Shown piece after piece: positions 1-9,800 of a DNA stretch of 64,000 nt; the stretch's first letter is position 1, and the number at the start of each line of letters is the position of its first letter. The translations under genes and the position numbers were made by a program. The DNA is from Dysgonomonas sp. PF1-14 (lineage in GTDB: Bacteria > Bacteroidota > Bacteroidia > Bacteroidales > Dysgonomonadaceae). A model generated the notes under the pieces. It was not told where the DNA came from, searched no databases, and was given only the letters and a program-made list of their open reading frames with translations. The stretch spans positions 1 through 64,000 of the forward strand of contig NZ_JARXWN010000019.1 in NCBI RefSeq assembly GCF_029892965.1, written 5' to 3'.

Positions 1-3
1 ACT

Positions 4-25
4 CCACATCTGCATACGGGTGTGG
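4..25. terminator. Small hairpin at window start
   Basis: Bases 4-10 pair with 19-25, seven base pairs including one G-T wobble. No T-run follows on the + strand, so a terminator role is only a guess. It lies between whatever precedes the window and the secreted-protein gene at 150. Confidence 0.25.
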
Positions 26-149
26 GGTTGCTGCTTATTTGTTACATGGGTTTTGCTAGAACCTCGGAATAGATAAGTCAGTGATTCCCACACTTTGTAT
101 TTTATTATCTGCTTATTTGGGGAGTTGGTAGGCGCAAACTTTATACATT

Positions 150-704
150 ATGAGATATTTCTTTTTTATATTAATGTTCGTAGTTGGATTAACCACAAAA
201 CTATGGGGTCAGGCGGGGGTAACTGAATCTAAGGAGCGATACTCAATATCAAAAGTTGAGACAATTGATTTAAGGACTGGAGTGTCTTCAACAAAAAACT
301 ATACAGATGGCGAAGCCTATTTACAGTGGGAATCCGTAAAGCTTAGTCCATCTCGTACGGAAGATAATATATTTATAGCTATACATGGTAGTCTACAATA
401 TAAGTTCATGGACTTAGCTACTCGATTGGGAGATACAACTATGGGAGGACGTTATAAATTGCCTGGATATACCTATGAATTTTCTAACTTAAATGGCGAG
501 TGTAGGCGGGACTACACTACCAGTATATGGGACGAAGTTAAGTATGAGTTTTGGGATTACCAATATGTTGTAGCACATGATAGGACTAAGGGGATGGCAT
601 CAGCATTTAAGTATACTTTTGAGAATGATAGGAAACGTATAGTCATTCATCTGAGACCGAAGTTCAAGAAAAACATCCTTCCAGACCTTTCTAAACCCCT
701 GTGA
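150..704 (+). CDS. Secreted protein of unknown function
   Basis: 184 residues. The N-terminus is a clear signal peptide (basic MR, hydrophobic FFFILMFVVGL, likely cleavage near LWG-Q at residue 20-21), so the product should be exported. The rest is polar and beta-rich with many aromatic residues, and I recognise no family. The stop overlaps the GTG start of the following nuclease gene by four bases, so the two are translationally coupled and probably co-transcribed. That pairing is the only clue to its role. Confidence 0.7.
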   Translation: MRYFFFILMFVVGLTTKLWGQAGVTESKERYSISKVETIDLRTGVSSTKNYTDGEAYLQWESVKLSPSRTEDNIFIAIHGSLQYKFMDLATRLGDTTMGGRYKLPGYTYEFSNLNGECRRDYTTSIWDEVKYEFWDYQYVVAHDRTKGMASAFKYTFENDRKRIVIHLRPKFKKNILPDLSKPL

Positions 705-1165
705 AACTTATCTTTTTATGTTGTACTTTGATATTAGGTACAACATATCAGTTTGTTTTATCAAGTCGGGTGGTCAGGGTTGCTGACGGCGATACTGTAA
801 CCCTCCTCACTGACCAACGAGAACAAATACGGGTACGGTTAGACCGTATAGACGCACCAGAACGAGGGCAGGATTACGGGCAGAAGGCAACCCTATTTGT
901 CCGTGAAATGTGCTACAATAAGCCTGTAATAGTCCATAAAAAGGGTGTTGGCAGATATGGTCGTGTGCTGGGTGTCTTGTATGTAAATGGAGTGAATGTA
1001 AATGAAGCTCTCGTTTGCCAGGGTCTTGCATGGCACTATAAACACTACAGCAACGACCCGACCCTTGACAGCCTTGAACGACAAGCCCGAAAGGAAAAAC
1101 TAAATATATGGAGGATGAAAAATCCTATTGCCCCGTGGGAATATCGGAGGATGAAAAAGAAGTGA
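701..1165 (+). CDS. Secreted thermonuclease (staphylococcal nuclease family)
   Basis: 154 residues with an N-terminal signal sequence or membrane anchor (residues 1-21) and one SNase-like OB-fold domain. The family's catalytic set is visible: ADGDT (Asp29/Asp31), RLDRIDAPE (Arg46, Asp51, Glu54) and GRYGR (Arg88), matching the Arg35/Asp40/Glu43/Arg87 arrangement of staphylococcal nuclease. It should cleave DNA and RNA in a calcium-dependent way outside the cytoplasm. The start is GTG, overlapping the upstream gene by four bases. Length is normal for secreted members, and nothing suggests decay. Confidence 0.9.
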   Translation: MKLIFLCCTLILGTTYQFVLSSRVVRVADGDTVTLLTDQREQIRVRLDRIDAPERGQDYGQKATLFVREMCYNKPVIVHKKGVGRYGRVLGVLYVNGVNVNEALVCQGLAWHYKHYSNDPTLDSLERQARKEKLNIWRMKNPIAPWEYRRMKKK

Positions 1166-1344
1166 TACATATATTCAAGGTTAATTTAGAGTATATCTAT
1201 GTTTGTTGAATATTTTCATATTTAGAAAAGAGTTTTTTGTTATTCTTTGTAAAATAATGTTTACATTGTGCATAATTTGTTATGTCAATTATCTATTGGA
1301 AGTAAGAAGGATATTTATTTTATTTTTTGACCTGTTTTTAATAC

Positions 1345-2682
1345 ATGAAAGCATATCAATACATATTGATGCTTCCCTTGCTTTTGTCAATTAGCACATT
1401 TGGGCAAGTACCTGTGATAACAACGCCACAGCCGACTAAACCATTACATAGTATCATTGGATATACTAATAATCGAAACAATCCAACTCCTACCATCCCT
1501 GCTTTTCCAACTACCAATAACCGCAATCAGCAGCAACTGAATATGTATGAGCATGACAGGCTTACAGTCGAGCGTATGAATATAATGCAAAGGCAAAATC
1601 AATTTGAAGAAGGACTGGCAAGCTATTCATCTATACAATATGATTTACCATCTTGGTCAGGGACACAGGGCACAGAACATTATTATCAGACAGCAGGGAA
1701 ACTACTTGATATGCTGAATGGGAAAACTCCCCTAAATCTCAAAGATGCTGTATTTGCTGTTGAGAACGCCTACTTTGAAGGATTGTTAGATAAAAAGATA
1801 TATGATGAAGCTATTTCCCAAATGGCTAACATAGCCCGATTAAAAGCAGGGCAGGACGGTCTTAACTGGAACAATCCCACAACAAAGAATATTATGCTGT
1901 ATAGGGTTATGGCTGATACATTGAATGTAAAATTCCCAATGAGAGAAAGAGCATCTACTTCCTTTCCTATGCAATATGATTTTGACGATTTTAGGGGAGA
2001 AAATGATTTTTCAAAATTATTCGTTACTAAATTACTATCTTCCCATAAAGGACAATGTCATTCTTTGCCACTCTTATATCACATTCTATGTGAAAAAGTA
2101 GGAGCAGAAGCAAGCCTTGCTTTTTCTCCCCAGCACTCTTATATTAAGTTTAAAGACCGAAATAACAACTGGCATAACCTTGAACTGACACAGGGTATGA
2201 TGACAACAGACGCTTTTATTATTGGTTCTGGGTTTATCAATGCAGCAGCTATAAAGCATGGCGTATATATGCAGCCACAAGATAAGAAACAAGTAATAGC
2301 CCATTGTTTATCAGACCTTGCTTCGGGATATGTACATAAATACGGATATGATAAGTTTGTGATTCAATGTATAGATTCAGCTTTGTCTTATGCTCCAACA
2401 AACACAACTGCTTTAGCAATAAAATCCAATTATCATGGCATCCGATTACAATATGTTGCAAATCAAATTGGCAGACCACCTTTGGACATTTTAAAGGCTC
2501 AATACCCTGATGCTTATAAACTATTTGAAGAACGGAATGCTATTTATCGTCGACTGGATGAAATCGGATTCGTTGAAATGCCAAAAGAAGTATATGAAAG
2601 TTGGCTAAATTCGATAAATGAAGAAAAAGAAAAACGTGAACATGACATTAGATATAAAAGTGCATTGAGATTATTAGAATAA
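1345..2682 (+). CDS. Secreted transglutaminase-like domain protein
   Basis: 445 residues with a signal peptide (residues 1-21, cleavage near STFG-Q). A Pro/Thr/Asn-rich linker follows to about residue 60. The central domain carries GQCHSLP (Cys238), a later P-Q-H (His264) and a third acidic position (Glu280). This order and spacing resemble the Transglut_core2/SirB1-like cysteine-peptidase fold, with Glu where the third residue is usually Asp. The C-terminal third is helical and TPR-like. It is clearly homologous to the C-terminal half of the protein at 4420-6141. Substrate is unknown. Its position 16 nt before a mini-Rhs gene suggests a link to the toxin island, but that is inference. Confidence 0.75.
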   Translation: MKAYQYILMLPLLLSISTFGQVPVITTPQPTKPLHSIIGYTNNRNNPTPTIPAFPTTNNRNQQQLNMYEHDRLTVERMNIMQRQNQFEEGLASYSSIQYDLPSWSGTQGTEHYYQTAGKLLDMLNGKTPLNLKDAVFAVENAYFEGLLDKKIYDEAISQMANIARLKAGQDGLNWNNPTTKNIMLYRVMADTLNVKFPMRERASTSFPMQYDFDDFRGENDFSKLFVTKLLSSHKGQCHSLPLLYHILCEKVGAEASLAFSPQHSYIKFKDRNNNWHNLELTQGMMTTDAFIIGSGFINAAAIKHGVYMQPQDKKQVIAHCLSDLASGYVHKYGYDKFVIQCIDSALSYAPTNTTALAIKSNYHGIRLQYVANQIGRPPLDILKAQYPDAYKLFEERNAIYRRLDEIGFVEMPKEVYESWLNSINEEKEKREHDIRYKSALRLLE

Positions 2683-2698
2683 CTTAAATCAACCATAT

Positions 2699-3652
2699 AT
2701 GAAGAAGGCAGCATTATTTTTAGCTATTTTGTTTGTTACCTGCTTAGTCACACAAGCACAGGAGGATATTTTTAAGAAGCATGGAGTTACAAAAGAACCA
2801 CTTACATTGAGTAAGGGGAAGTATAAGGAAACGTTCTACAATGAAGAAATCATGCAGGTTGGTACAGTATTGATTAATACACTTACCAACAAAGTGGTTA
2901 AATTTCTGGAAGAAGATACTACTAAATTTGCATACAAAGCGGAAACTACAAGTCGTTTTCTTACAGTCGATCCATTAGCAGAAGAACACTATTCTTGGTC
3001 GCCATATGCTTATGTTCTGAATAATCCTATGAGGTATATTGACCCGGACGGAAGATTGGAAAGAGACCCGAATGGCAATATTAAATTTTATGCTTCAGGA
3101 GAATCTGTAAGTAGGGAGACTGTAAAACATAATGGATTCTCATTAACACCCAATTACAGTACTGGCTATGTAGTAACAGACAAAGGAAATAAGGTATCAG
3201 CAGAACAACTTACAAGTGTTACTGTTGTATCAGCAGATGGGAAAAGGAGTACTACTTTTTCGGCTACAGAACTTAGTAAAGTCGGCGATTTTGATTTTAC
3301 TTCAAATTGTCATGGATTAGCCATGGCTGACGGGCAATTTTTTATTAACGATCCCGGGACAATCTTAGCGGATGAGTTTACAAAGGTTGGAGAGGGTATG
3401 GGACCAGATGCAAAAGCCGGAGCAAATCATAATGTTGTAAGTGTTGGGCTTCCGGGCTTCGAAAGTGAGCCATATCATACAGCAGGGACACAAAATAATG
3501 GAAATACATACACTCAAAAGGATAATAATGGACCTGTCAAAACAAATCAACCTTTGAAAAGTGTTGTTGATTATAAAGGTACAGGAACGGTTTCAGGTCT
3601 TCCAGTAAAAGAATTACAAGTTGTATTTTATGAGAAAAAGAATAATAATTAA
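2699..3652 (+). CDS. Miniature Rhs protein with its own signal peptide and a Cys/His tip
   Basis: 317 residues. Residues 1-20 are a signal peptide. Residues about 85-118 hold only the last part of an Rhs-associated core (FLTVDPLAE, SPYAYVLNNP, DPDGR). Residues 119-317 are a variable tip like those of polymorphic toxins. The tip contains SNCHGLA (Cys204) and NHNVVSV (His244), an order that would suit a papain-like or NlpC-like cysteine fold, but I cannot confirm this. There are no YD repeats to make a shell, so it may be a free-standing secreted toxin or a remodelled Rhs remnant. The next gene overlaps its end by 23 nt and is a candidate immunity or partner protein. Confidence 0.75.
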   Translation: MKKAALFLAILFVTCLVTQAQEDIFKKHGVTKEPLTLSKGKYKETFYNEEIMQVGTVLINTLTNKVVKFLEEDTTKFAYKAETTSRFLTVDPLAEEHYSWSPYAYVLNNPMRYIDPDGRLERDPNGNIKFYASGESVSRETVKHNGFSLTPNYSTGYVVTDKGNKVSAEQLTSVTVVSADGKRSTTFSATELSKVGDFDFTSNCHGLAMADGQFFINDPGTILADEFTKVGEGMGPDAKAGANHNVVSVGLPGFESEPYHTAGTQNNGNTYTQKDNNGPVKTNQPLKSVVDYKGTGTVSGLPVKELQVVFYEKKNNN

Positions 3653-4400
3653 GAAACTATACTTTATCGTATCTTTTCTTATCTTTCATACCTTAGTTGG
3701 ATATTCCCAAAACTGTAAAAACGGATTGGAATATTTATATGCATCAAAAGATTTTGGTTGTTGGTATAATAATATTGATAAGCCAAACGAATACAATATT
3801 GCTATAAGAGACAATACACCTGATTCAATAATAGCAAAGCTTCAGAATTTTAAAGGTAAAACCATTAATATGGAAGAGGAAAACTATTATAATTCAGATT
3901 TGAGTGTCATATACTACTATGATGATAGTATTCGCGTAAAAATACTTCAAGAGTATTTGACATTTTATGGAGACACAACACATAGTTCAAAAAGCTATTT
4001 CCCTTATCCCGGATATGGAAAGTATAAGCCAAAAGAAAAAGACTTCTCTGTTCAGATAGAAGCTCTTTTTACATTTACCAGTCTCTTAGTTGGAGGGTAT
4101 ATTTGTTGTGAACCAGTTCTGATTGAAAAATCCACAAATGAAAAAGTAAACACTGATCAAGAAAAACTAAAAATAATTTATAACATATATCAGAAATGGT
4201 TAGTTGAGAATAAAGAAACAGGATTTATAAATTACAAATTACCTTTAGAGGGGACTCCATACATGTGGAAGAATGAAACAATATATATGAAAATGTTTAC
4301 AGGAAATCATTTATTCAAACCTTCCAAAGAATTTACAGCTTCTTATTTGAAAATACATAGAGAAGAAAGAGGTACAATAGCCTGTACTACATTTTATTAA
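3630..4400 (+). CDS. Secreted protein homologous to the N-terminal half of the 4420 protein
   Basis: 256 residues from ATG 3630; a TTG nine bases upstream would add MYF and is less likely. The first 25 residues are a signal peptide (ending VGYSQ). Residues about 95-235 align by eye with the N-terminal half of the next gene: shared features are I-L-(E/Q)E-L, a (Y/F)xGDT step, a SKSY element, and IQIE-(A/S)L-(F/Y)TF. It lacks the transglutaminase-like half. It starts inside the end of the mini-Rhs gene, the position expected of an immunity protein. Function unknown. Confidence 0.7.
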   Translation: MRKRIIIKKLYFIVSFLIFHTLVGYSQNCKNGLEYLYASKDFGCWYNNIDKPNEYNIAIRDNTPDSIIAKLQNFKGKTINMEEENYYNSDLSVIYYYDDSIRVKILQEYLTFYGDTTHSSKSYFPYPGYGKYKPKEKDFSVQIEALFTFTSLLVGGYICCEPVLIEKSTNEKVNTDQEKLKIIYNIYQKWLVENKETGFINYKLPLEGTPYMWKNETIYMKMFTGNHLFKPSKEFTASYLKIHREERGTIACTTFY

Positions 4401-4419
4401 AAATCAATACTGAAAACTC

Positions 4420-6141
4420 ATGAAATGTATATTCATTTTATTATTGGTGTTTTATCCGTTTTGCCTTTTTAGTCAGATAAATACTAATGCCTACCAAGAC
4501 TCTATTATGAAAGCAGAACTTCTAAAAGAGTTATTAAGCTCTAAAGAAGATACATTGTCGCTTTCTGCCTCAAGGAACCTAGATATTGAATATAAATACT
4601 TTGTGAAAAAGAAATCGCTAAATGGAGGGTATTGCTTAGAATTAAAGGCTGTTACCCATGTGGATTCTATTGCAAAGGCAAAATATGGCTCTTTAATTGA
4701 AGATAGAGATGTTTTTTCAGGTTATTCTTATTCTCAAAAAATCGAAATTTTGGAAGAATTATTAAGTTTTCAGGGCGATACGGCAAAAAGTGGCAAATCT
4801 TATAAAATAAATTCTCCAGATTTAAGTAGAATCTATATTGAACCGTTTAATATTCAGATAGAATCTCTTTATACATTTTCCAAAATGTTATTGATTGGCT
4901 ATCCTCCCATTTTACCCAAACTGACAGATAAAAACGAAGTGATTAACTTAAATGGTAATCAAACTGTAGTTGATGAAGTTTACGAGCTATATAGGCAGTG
5001 GTTACAAAATGCAATAAAAAATGATTTTAGAAATTTAACTTTGCCTATGTCTGGCAGTTATTATCAATGGGAAAGACAGGGAAAAATAACGAGCAAATGG
5101 TATATTGATTTTCATAAAAAGGGAAAAAATGACTTATCCTATAATGCTTTTGAAGAATCATATGATTATATTAATACGATGCTTAAGGATGAAATTCCTT
5201 TGTATTTTAAAAATGCCGTTTTGAATACAGAAGTTGCTTTTAACGATGAAAAATTTGATATCGAGAAAGTAAATCAAAAGTATAGGCTATTGGTACATCT
5301 AGCAAAAGAGTTTTCAAAGGGTAATTTGATTTCTTATATAGGTAAGGATAAAGATATAATTACAAAACATGCAGCCATATTTAAAGTACTTACAGATACG
5401 ACACTAATTCCCGTAGATTCATCATATTTTTATGTACATACCCCCTATACCTACGATTTTGAAGACCCTTTAGGTCAATCTGATTGGTCAAAGATGTTTG
5501 TGTCTAAACTATTGGAAACGGGTACAGGCAACTGTCATTCATTGCCTTATTTATACAAAATACTGGCTGATGAACTAAATATACCCTGTAATCTAGCCTT
5601 TGCACCTAATCATATCTATATTAAATTATTCTCTGAAAATAAAGGCTGGTATAATACGGAACTAACAAGTGGGACATTCCCGATTGACGCATGGATAATC
5701 GCTTCGGGATATGTAACCCTTGATGCCATTCGCAACGGTCTGTATATGGATACCCTTAGTAATAAACAAGCTGTAGCCAATTGCCTTATAGACTTGGCAC
5801 AGGGCTATCAACATAAGTATGGTAAGGATAACCCCGAATTTGTTATCAAATGCTGCAATAAGGTCTTAGAATACCATCCTACAAATGTAAATGCCATCCT
5901 GACAAAAGCCGAAGCGCAAAAACACTATATCCATTCGCTGATGAAAGCTAAGAATCTGAAAAGCCCCGAAGCCCTTTTCTCAGATGAAAATATTAAAAAT
6001 ATGTATTCTGAAATGGAATCCCTATATATCGAGCTTCATAAATCAGGCTATCGGCGAATGCCAGAGGAAATGTATTCTGAATGGCTCAACCTGCTTAGAA
6101 GTGAGCCAGACAAATACATAAATAAGTCATTGAGCCAGTAA
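4420..6141 (+). CDS. Secreted two-part protein: unknown domain plus transglutaminase-like domain
   Basis: 573 residues with a signal peptide (residues 1-18, CLFS-Q). The N-terminal half (about 20-240) matches the protein encoded at 3630-4400. The C-terminal half (about 250-560) matches the protein at 1345-2682, with GTGNCHSLP (Cys372), APNH (His398) and YNTEL (Glu414) forming the same putative Cys-His-acidic set. TPR-like helices follow. It therefore looks like a fusion of its two neighbours, or they are split derivatives of it. Only 19 nt separate it from the gene before. Enzymatic activity is plausible but unproven, and no immunity or toxin role is shown by the sequence. Confidence 0.75.
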   Translation: MKCIFILLLVFYPFCLFSQINTNAYQDSIMKAELLKELLSSKEDTLSLSASRNLDIEYKYFVKKKSLNGGYCLELKAVTHVDSIAKAKYGSLIEDRDVFSGYSYSQKIEILEELLSFQGDTAKSGKSYKINSPDLSRIYIEPFNIQIESLYTFSKMLLIGYPPILPKLTDKNEVINLNGNQTVVDEVYELYRQWLQNAIKNDFRNLTLPMSGSYYQWERQGKITSKWYIDFHKKGKNDLSYNAFEESYDYINTMLKDEIPLYFKNAVLNTEVAFNDEKFDIEKVNQKYRLLVHLAKEFSKGNLISYIGKDKDIITKHAAIFKVLTDTTLIPVDSSYFYVHTPYTYDFEDPLGQSDWSKMFVSKLLETGTGNCHSLPYLYKILADELNIPCNLAFAPNHIYIKLFSENKGWYNTELTSGTFPIDAWIIASGYVTLDAIRNGLYMDTLSNKQAVANCLIDLAQGYQHKYGKDNPEFVIKCCNKVLEYHPTNVNAILTKAEAQKHYIHSLMKAKNLKSPEALFSDENIKNMYSEMESLYIELHKSGYRRMPEEMYSEWLNLLRSEPDKYINKSLSQ

Positions 6142-6222
6142 AGAAGATGTCCAATGAGTACCTAATGAAGATATAGATAGAATAGGGCAGGCGCAAAATA
6201 TTATCTATTAAACCTATATTAA

Positions 6223-6837
6223 TTTAACGTATTTTCGCTATTAAACTCCGATAGTCGCTATAATCGTCTTAACGAACCAATTTCAATAAGTCAATCTGGC
6301 AAAACTCCTTTCTATTTAAGACGGGTATACAATCCTATTATTACCGGTTTCTTACATCTAACCGATGAAATTTACACACCTAACTCTACAGAAGAGAAGT
6401 CGGATTTTAGTCAAAAAACGTCCTATTCTAAATTCGATTTATTTGGAAATTGTATCGAGAAGATAGATTTCAATGGAGTATCTACTGTTTACCTCTGGTC
6501 TTACAACGGCCAATACCCAGTCGCTGAAGTTATGAATGCGGATTATGTTACTATTGATGCTGCCTTAGCCTCAGTCGGATTGACTTCTGTAGATGCTCTA
6601 TCAGCAAATACCAATCCCGATAAAGCCAAACTCGACAAACTGCGTACAGTATCCACCCTGTCGGGAGCAATGATTACCACCTATAAATACAAGCCATTGG
6701 TAGGTATGCTCGAGGCTACCTCCCCTTCAGGTGTAACCACTCATTACGAGTACGATACATTCGGACGTTTAATACGAACTAAAGATACAGATGGTAATAC
6801 CCTTCAAGAATATAATTATAATTATTTAAACAAATAA
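6223..6837 (+). pseudogene. Decayed C-terminal fragment of an Rhs/YD-repeat gene
   Basis: The frame is open from just after a TAA at 6220-6222 to the stop at 6835-6837, about 204 codons. The first ATG is only at 6532, and coding-like sequence clearly begins earlier. Translation gives YD-repeat signatures (YSKFDLFGN, YEYDTFGRL, TKDTDGNTLQEYNY), so this is the end of a secreted Rhs-type shell protein that has lost its start and N-terminal part. No core or toxin tip is attached. It ends 11 nt before the complete Rhs gene, so a partner shell gene may once have preceded that gene. Confidence 0.7.
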
Positions 6838-6848
6838 AAAAGAACTCT

Positions 6849-9800
6849 ATGAAAAATTACTTAATTATAATATTAATGCTCCTTTCCGGAACATTGAACG
6901 GAATTGCGCAAAACACAATGGCTACTTCTATACTTGTTGACGCTAAAGATGGACTAATATCATATTCTAATACTCAGAATACGTTTAATTATACAAATAA
7001 CTATAACGGAACCCGATATAGTGATGTCTTCTATAAATTCACTCTTGACCGATGGATGGCAGTAACTATAAATCATGCAGGTTCCAACTTATCTGATACA
7101 TATATATATATGTTGAGTTCAACGGGAAATCTTATTACCAGTTGTACCGGTGTGCAGTCTACATCCGCTTCCCAGTCTACAATGGAAAGCCTTTCGTTAA
7201 CAGCAGGCACCTATTATGTAGTTTCAGAGGGTATTTCGATGAATGGTGTAATAACTACTAATATTACAAGTAAAGAAGTTCAAAAAACAGAATACAATTT
7301 AGGTTCCAAATCTAGTCCATTCTCATATTCTCATACTCAGAATACGAAACAAACGACTAAAGCTTATTCCGGGCCTCCTAATTTTCCTACAAATGACGTT
7401 TTTTATAAGCTTACATTAACTCAGCCACTGGATATTACAATATCGCACTGCGGCTCGGAGGTAAAAGATACCTATATCAGTGTTTTGGATTTTAAAGGTG
7501 GTTGTGTCGCCTATAATGATGATTCGAATAGTTTAAGCGGAGGATGCCCGGTTTCTACTAATTCATATTTGAAGCAGAGATTCTTACCGGGTACATATTA
7601 TATTGTATCCAGAGGGAAATCGGAAAACGGTAATATTACGACGAGTATAAAAGGAGATTATCCTCCAAATGAAGCTATAATTGATTTAGGAAAGATATAC
7701 GGAGATATAACCGCCGCCTTCAACTATACGCATACACAGGATACGAGGACAACAAGAGATTCGTATAAACCACCACGTTGGAATAACATATTTTCCCCCA
7801 ATGATATTGTTTATAAGTTTAAGTTGGATGTGCCGATGAAACTTAATTTCTCCCATGCAGGTTCAGTTTTGAGTTGCACACAATTACACTTATTAAAAAG
7901 GGATATGATAGATGACCCTGAATTAGGTATTGTAATTGATGTAATTGGTGGATCCGGAGGGGGATTACCTCCTGATGCTTACCCCGTAGATCGTAGCTCT
8001 TCCGTATTTGAGACTGGGATATATTATTTAGTCTCGGAAGGTTGTCTTGAAAATGGAATTATTACTACAACAATTATCGGAGAACCTTATCGATTTGAAA
8101 TAGACATGGGTACATTTAATGCTTCATTTACTAAAGAACATACTCAAGATACCAGGAAGACAAGTAATTCATATGATGGGTTACCGACCAGAGACGCATT
8201 TTATAAGTTTACGATACAGAATAATATGGAAATTGAAATATCGCATTGTAAATCTACACTGGATGATACATATTTATACTTATTAGATGCTTCTGAGAAA
8301 TGTGTTGCTTCCAATGATGATTATATCGCGGCTAATGCTTGTTCCAATACAAAGAGAGCATATCTTAAAATCGACGATTTAAGTCCTGGAACTTATTATA
8401 TTGTATCGGAAGGTAAGAGCAATGATGGGATAATTAATACAATGATTGAAGGGCGACCTGTCAAAAAGGTCATTGATATTGGAGATATAAACAATACCTC
8501 GGATTTGACTTTTATAGAGAATACAGCACAGACATCCAATCGGTTCGGATTATCCACAAACGAAATCTATTATCGTTTTTACCTATCTAAAAATATGGAT
8601 ATTGATATCTCAGCCCGTGGTCCTTCAACTGGTACTATGATATATTTACTGGATGATCAAAATAATATTATTGAGACAGCTGATGGCGTTTCCGGAATAA
8701 AAATAAAAAATCTTTTATCTGGGGTTTATTATGTTGTCTCGGAAGGAAAAATGCGTAATGAGAACATTTATACTACAATAAAAACTTTGTACAGGCCTTT
8801 ACCAGAAACGGCTTCTAAATATAACTATATTCATATAAGGTCATATACAAAAAAGGACGCAAGTGATCATATTGATATAATGAATTATTATGATGGTTTA
8901 GGCCGGCCTATTCAGAAGGTTGAGTGGGGCATTACGCCTCGCTTTAATGACCTGGTTTCCCTACAGGAATATGATGCCTTCGGGCGGGAAAGCAATAGCT
9001 GGCTACCTGCTGCTATTGCAGGGAATAAGGGTGCCTATACCGCTCCCGCTACAGTCATGGCAGCAGCCAAGACCACCAATACAAATAACGGTACCGCCGA
9101 TCAACTTCCGTACAGTAAACCCGTCTACGAAGCCTCACCCCTGAACCGTGTACTCGAGCAATACGGGCCCGGAACCGACTGGCATAACAACAAGAAAGCC
9201 GTACGCACCACCTATATGATCAATGTAGCCGGAGTAGATACCCTGAACTGTATCTATTACATACCAACCGATCCCGGCGATACTATCGTATCTGTTACCT
9301 ATATGAAGAATTACCCCACCGGACAGATTTATGTCACCCGCATAGAAGACGAGGACGGCAATACCAGCTTTGAGTTCAAGGACAAGCTCGGACAAGTTGT
9401 ACTGACCCGCCAGATCGTACGTAACGGATCAACTAAAGACCTGCACGACACCTATTATGTCTACGATGACTTCGGTAACCTGAAGGCGGTACTGCCCCCG
9501 CTAGCCGCCGATGCCATGAAGACAGGTACAAGCTGGGCAAATAACAGCTCCGATCTGGTACGGAAGTATGCCTACCTGTACAAATACGATGGACGTAACC
9601 GCTGCATTGCCAAACGCCTTCCCGGTACCCATTGGACGTACTTTGTTTACGACAAGGCCGACCGATTGATATTGACCCAAGACGGCGAACAGCGCGCCAA
9701 AGGAGAATGGCTGTTTACCATACCCGATGCCTTCGGGCGCATCGTGGTGACAGGTACATGTAAGAATACCCTGAACTTTGCGGCAGTCAATCCGATAAAC

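Noticed and set aside
1203-1394. 63-codon + strand frame between the nuclease and transglutaminase-like genes
   Set aside because: AT-rich, hydrophobic by composition, overlaps the next start, no family signs.
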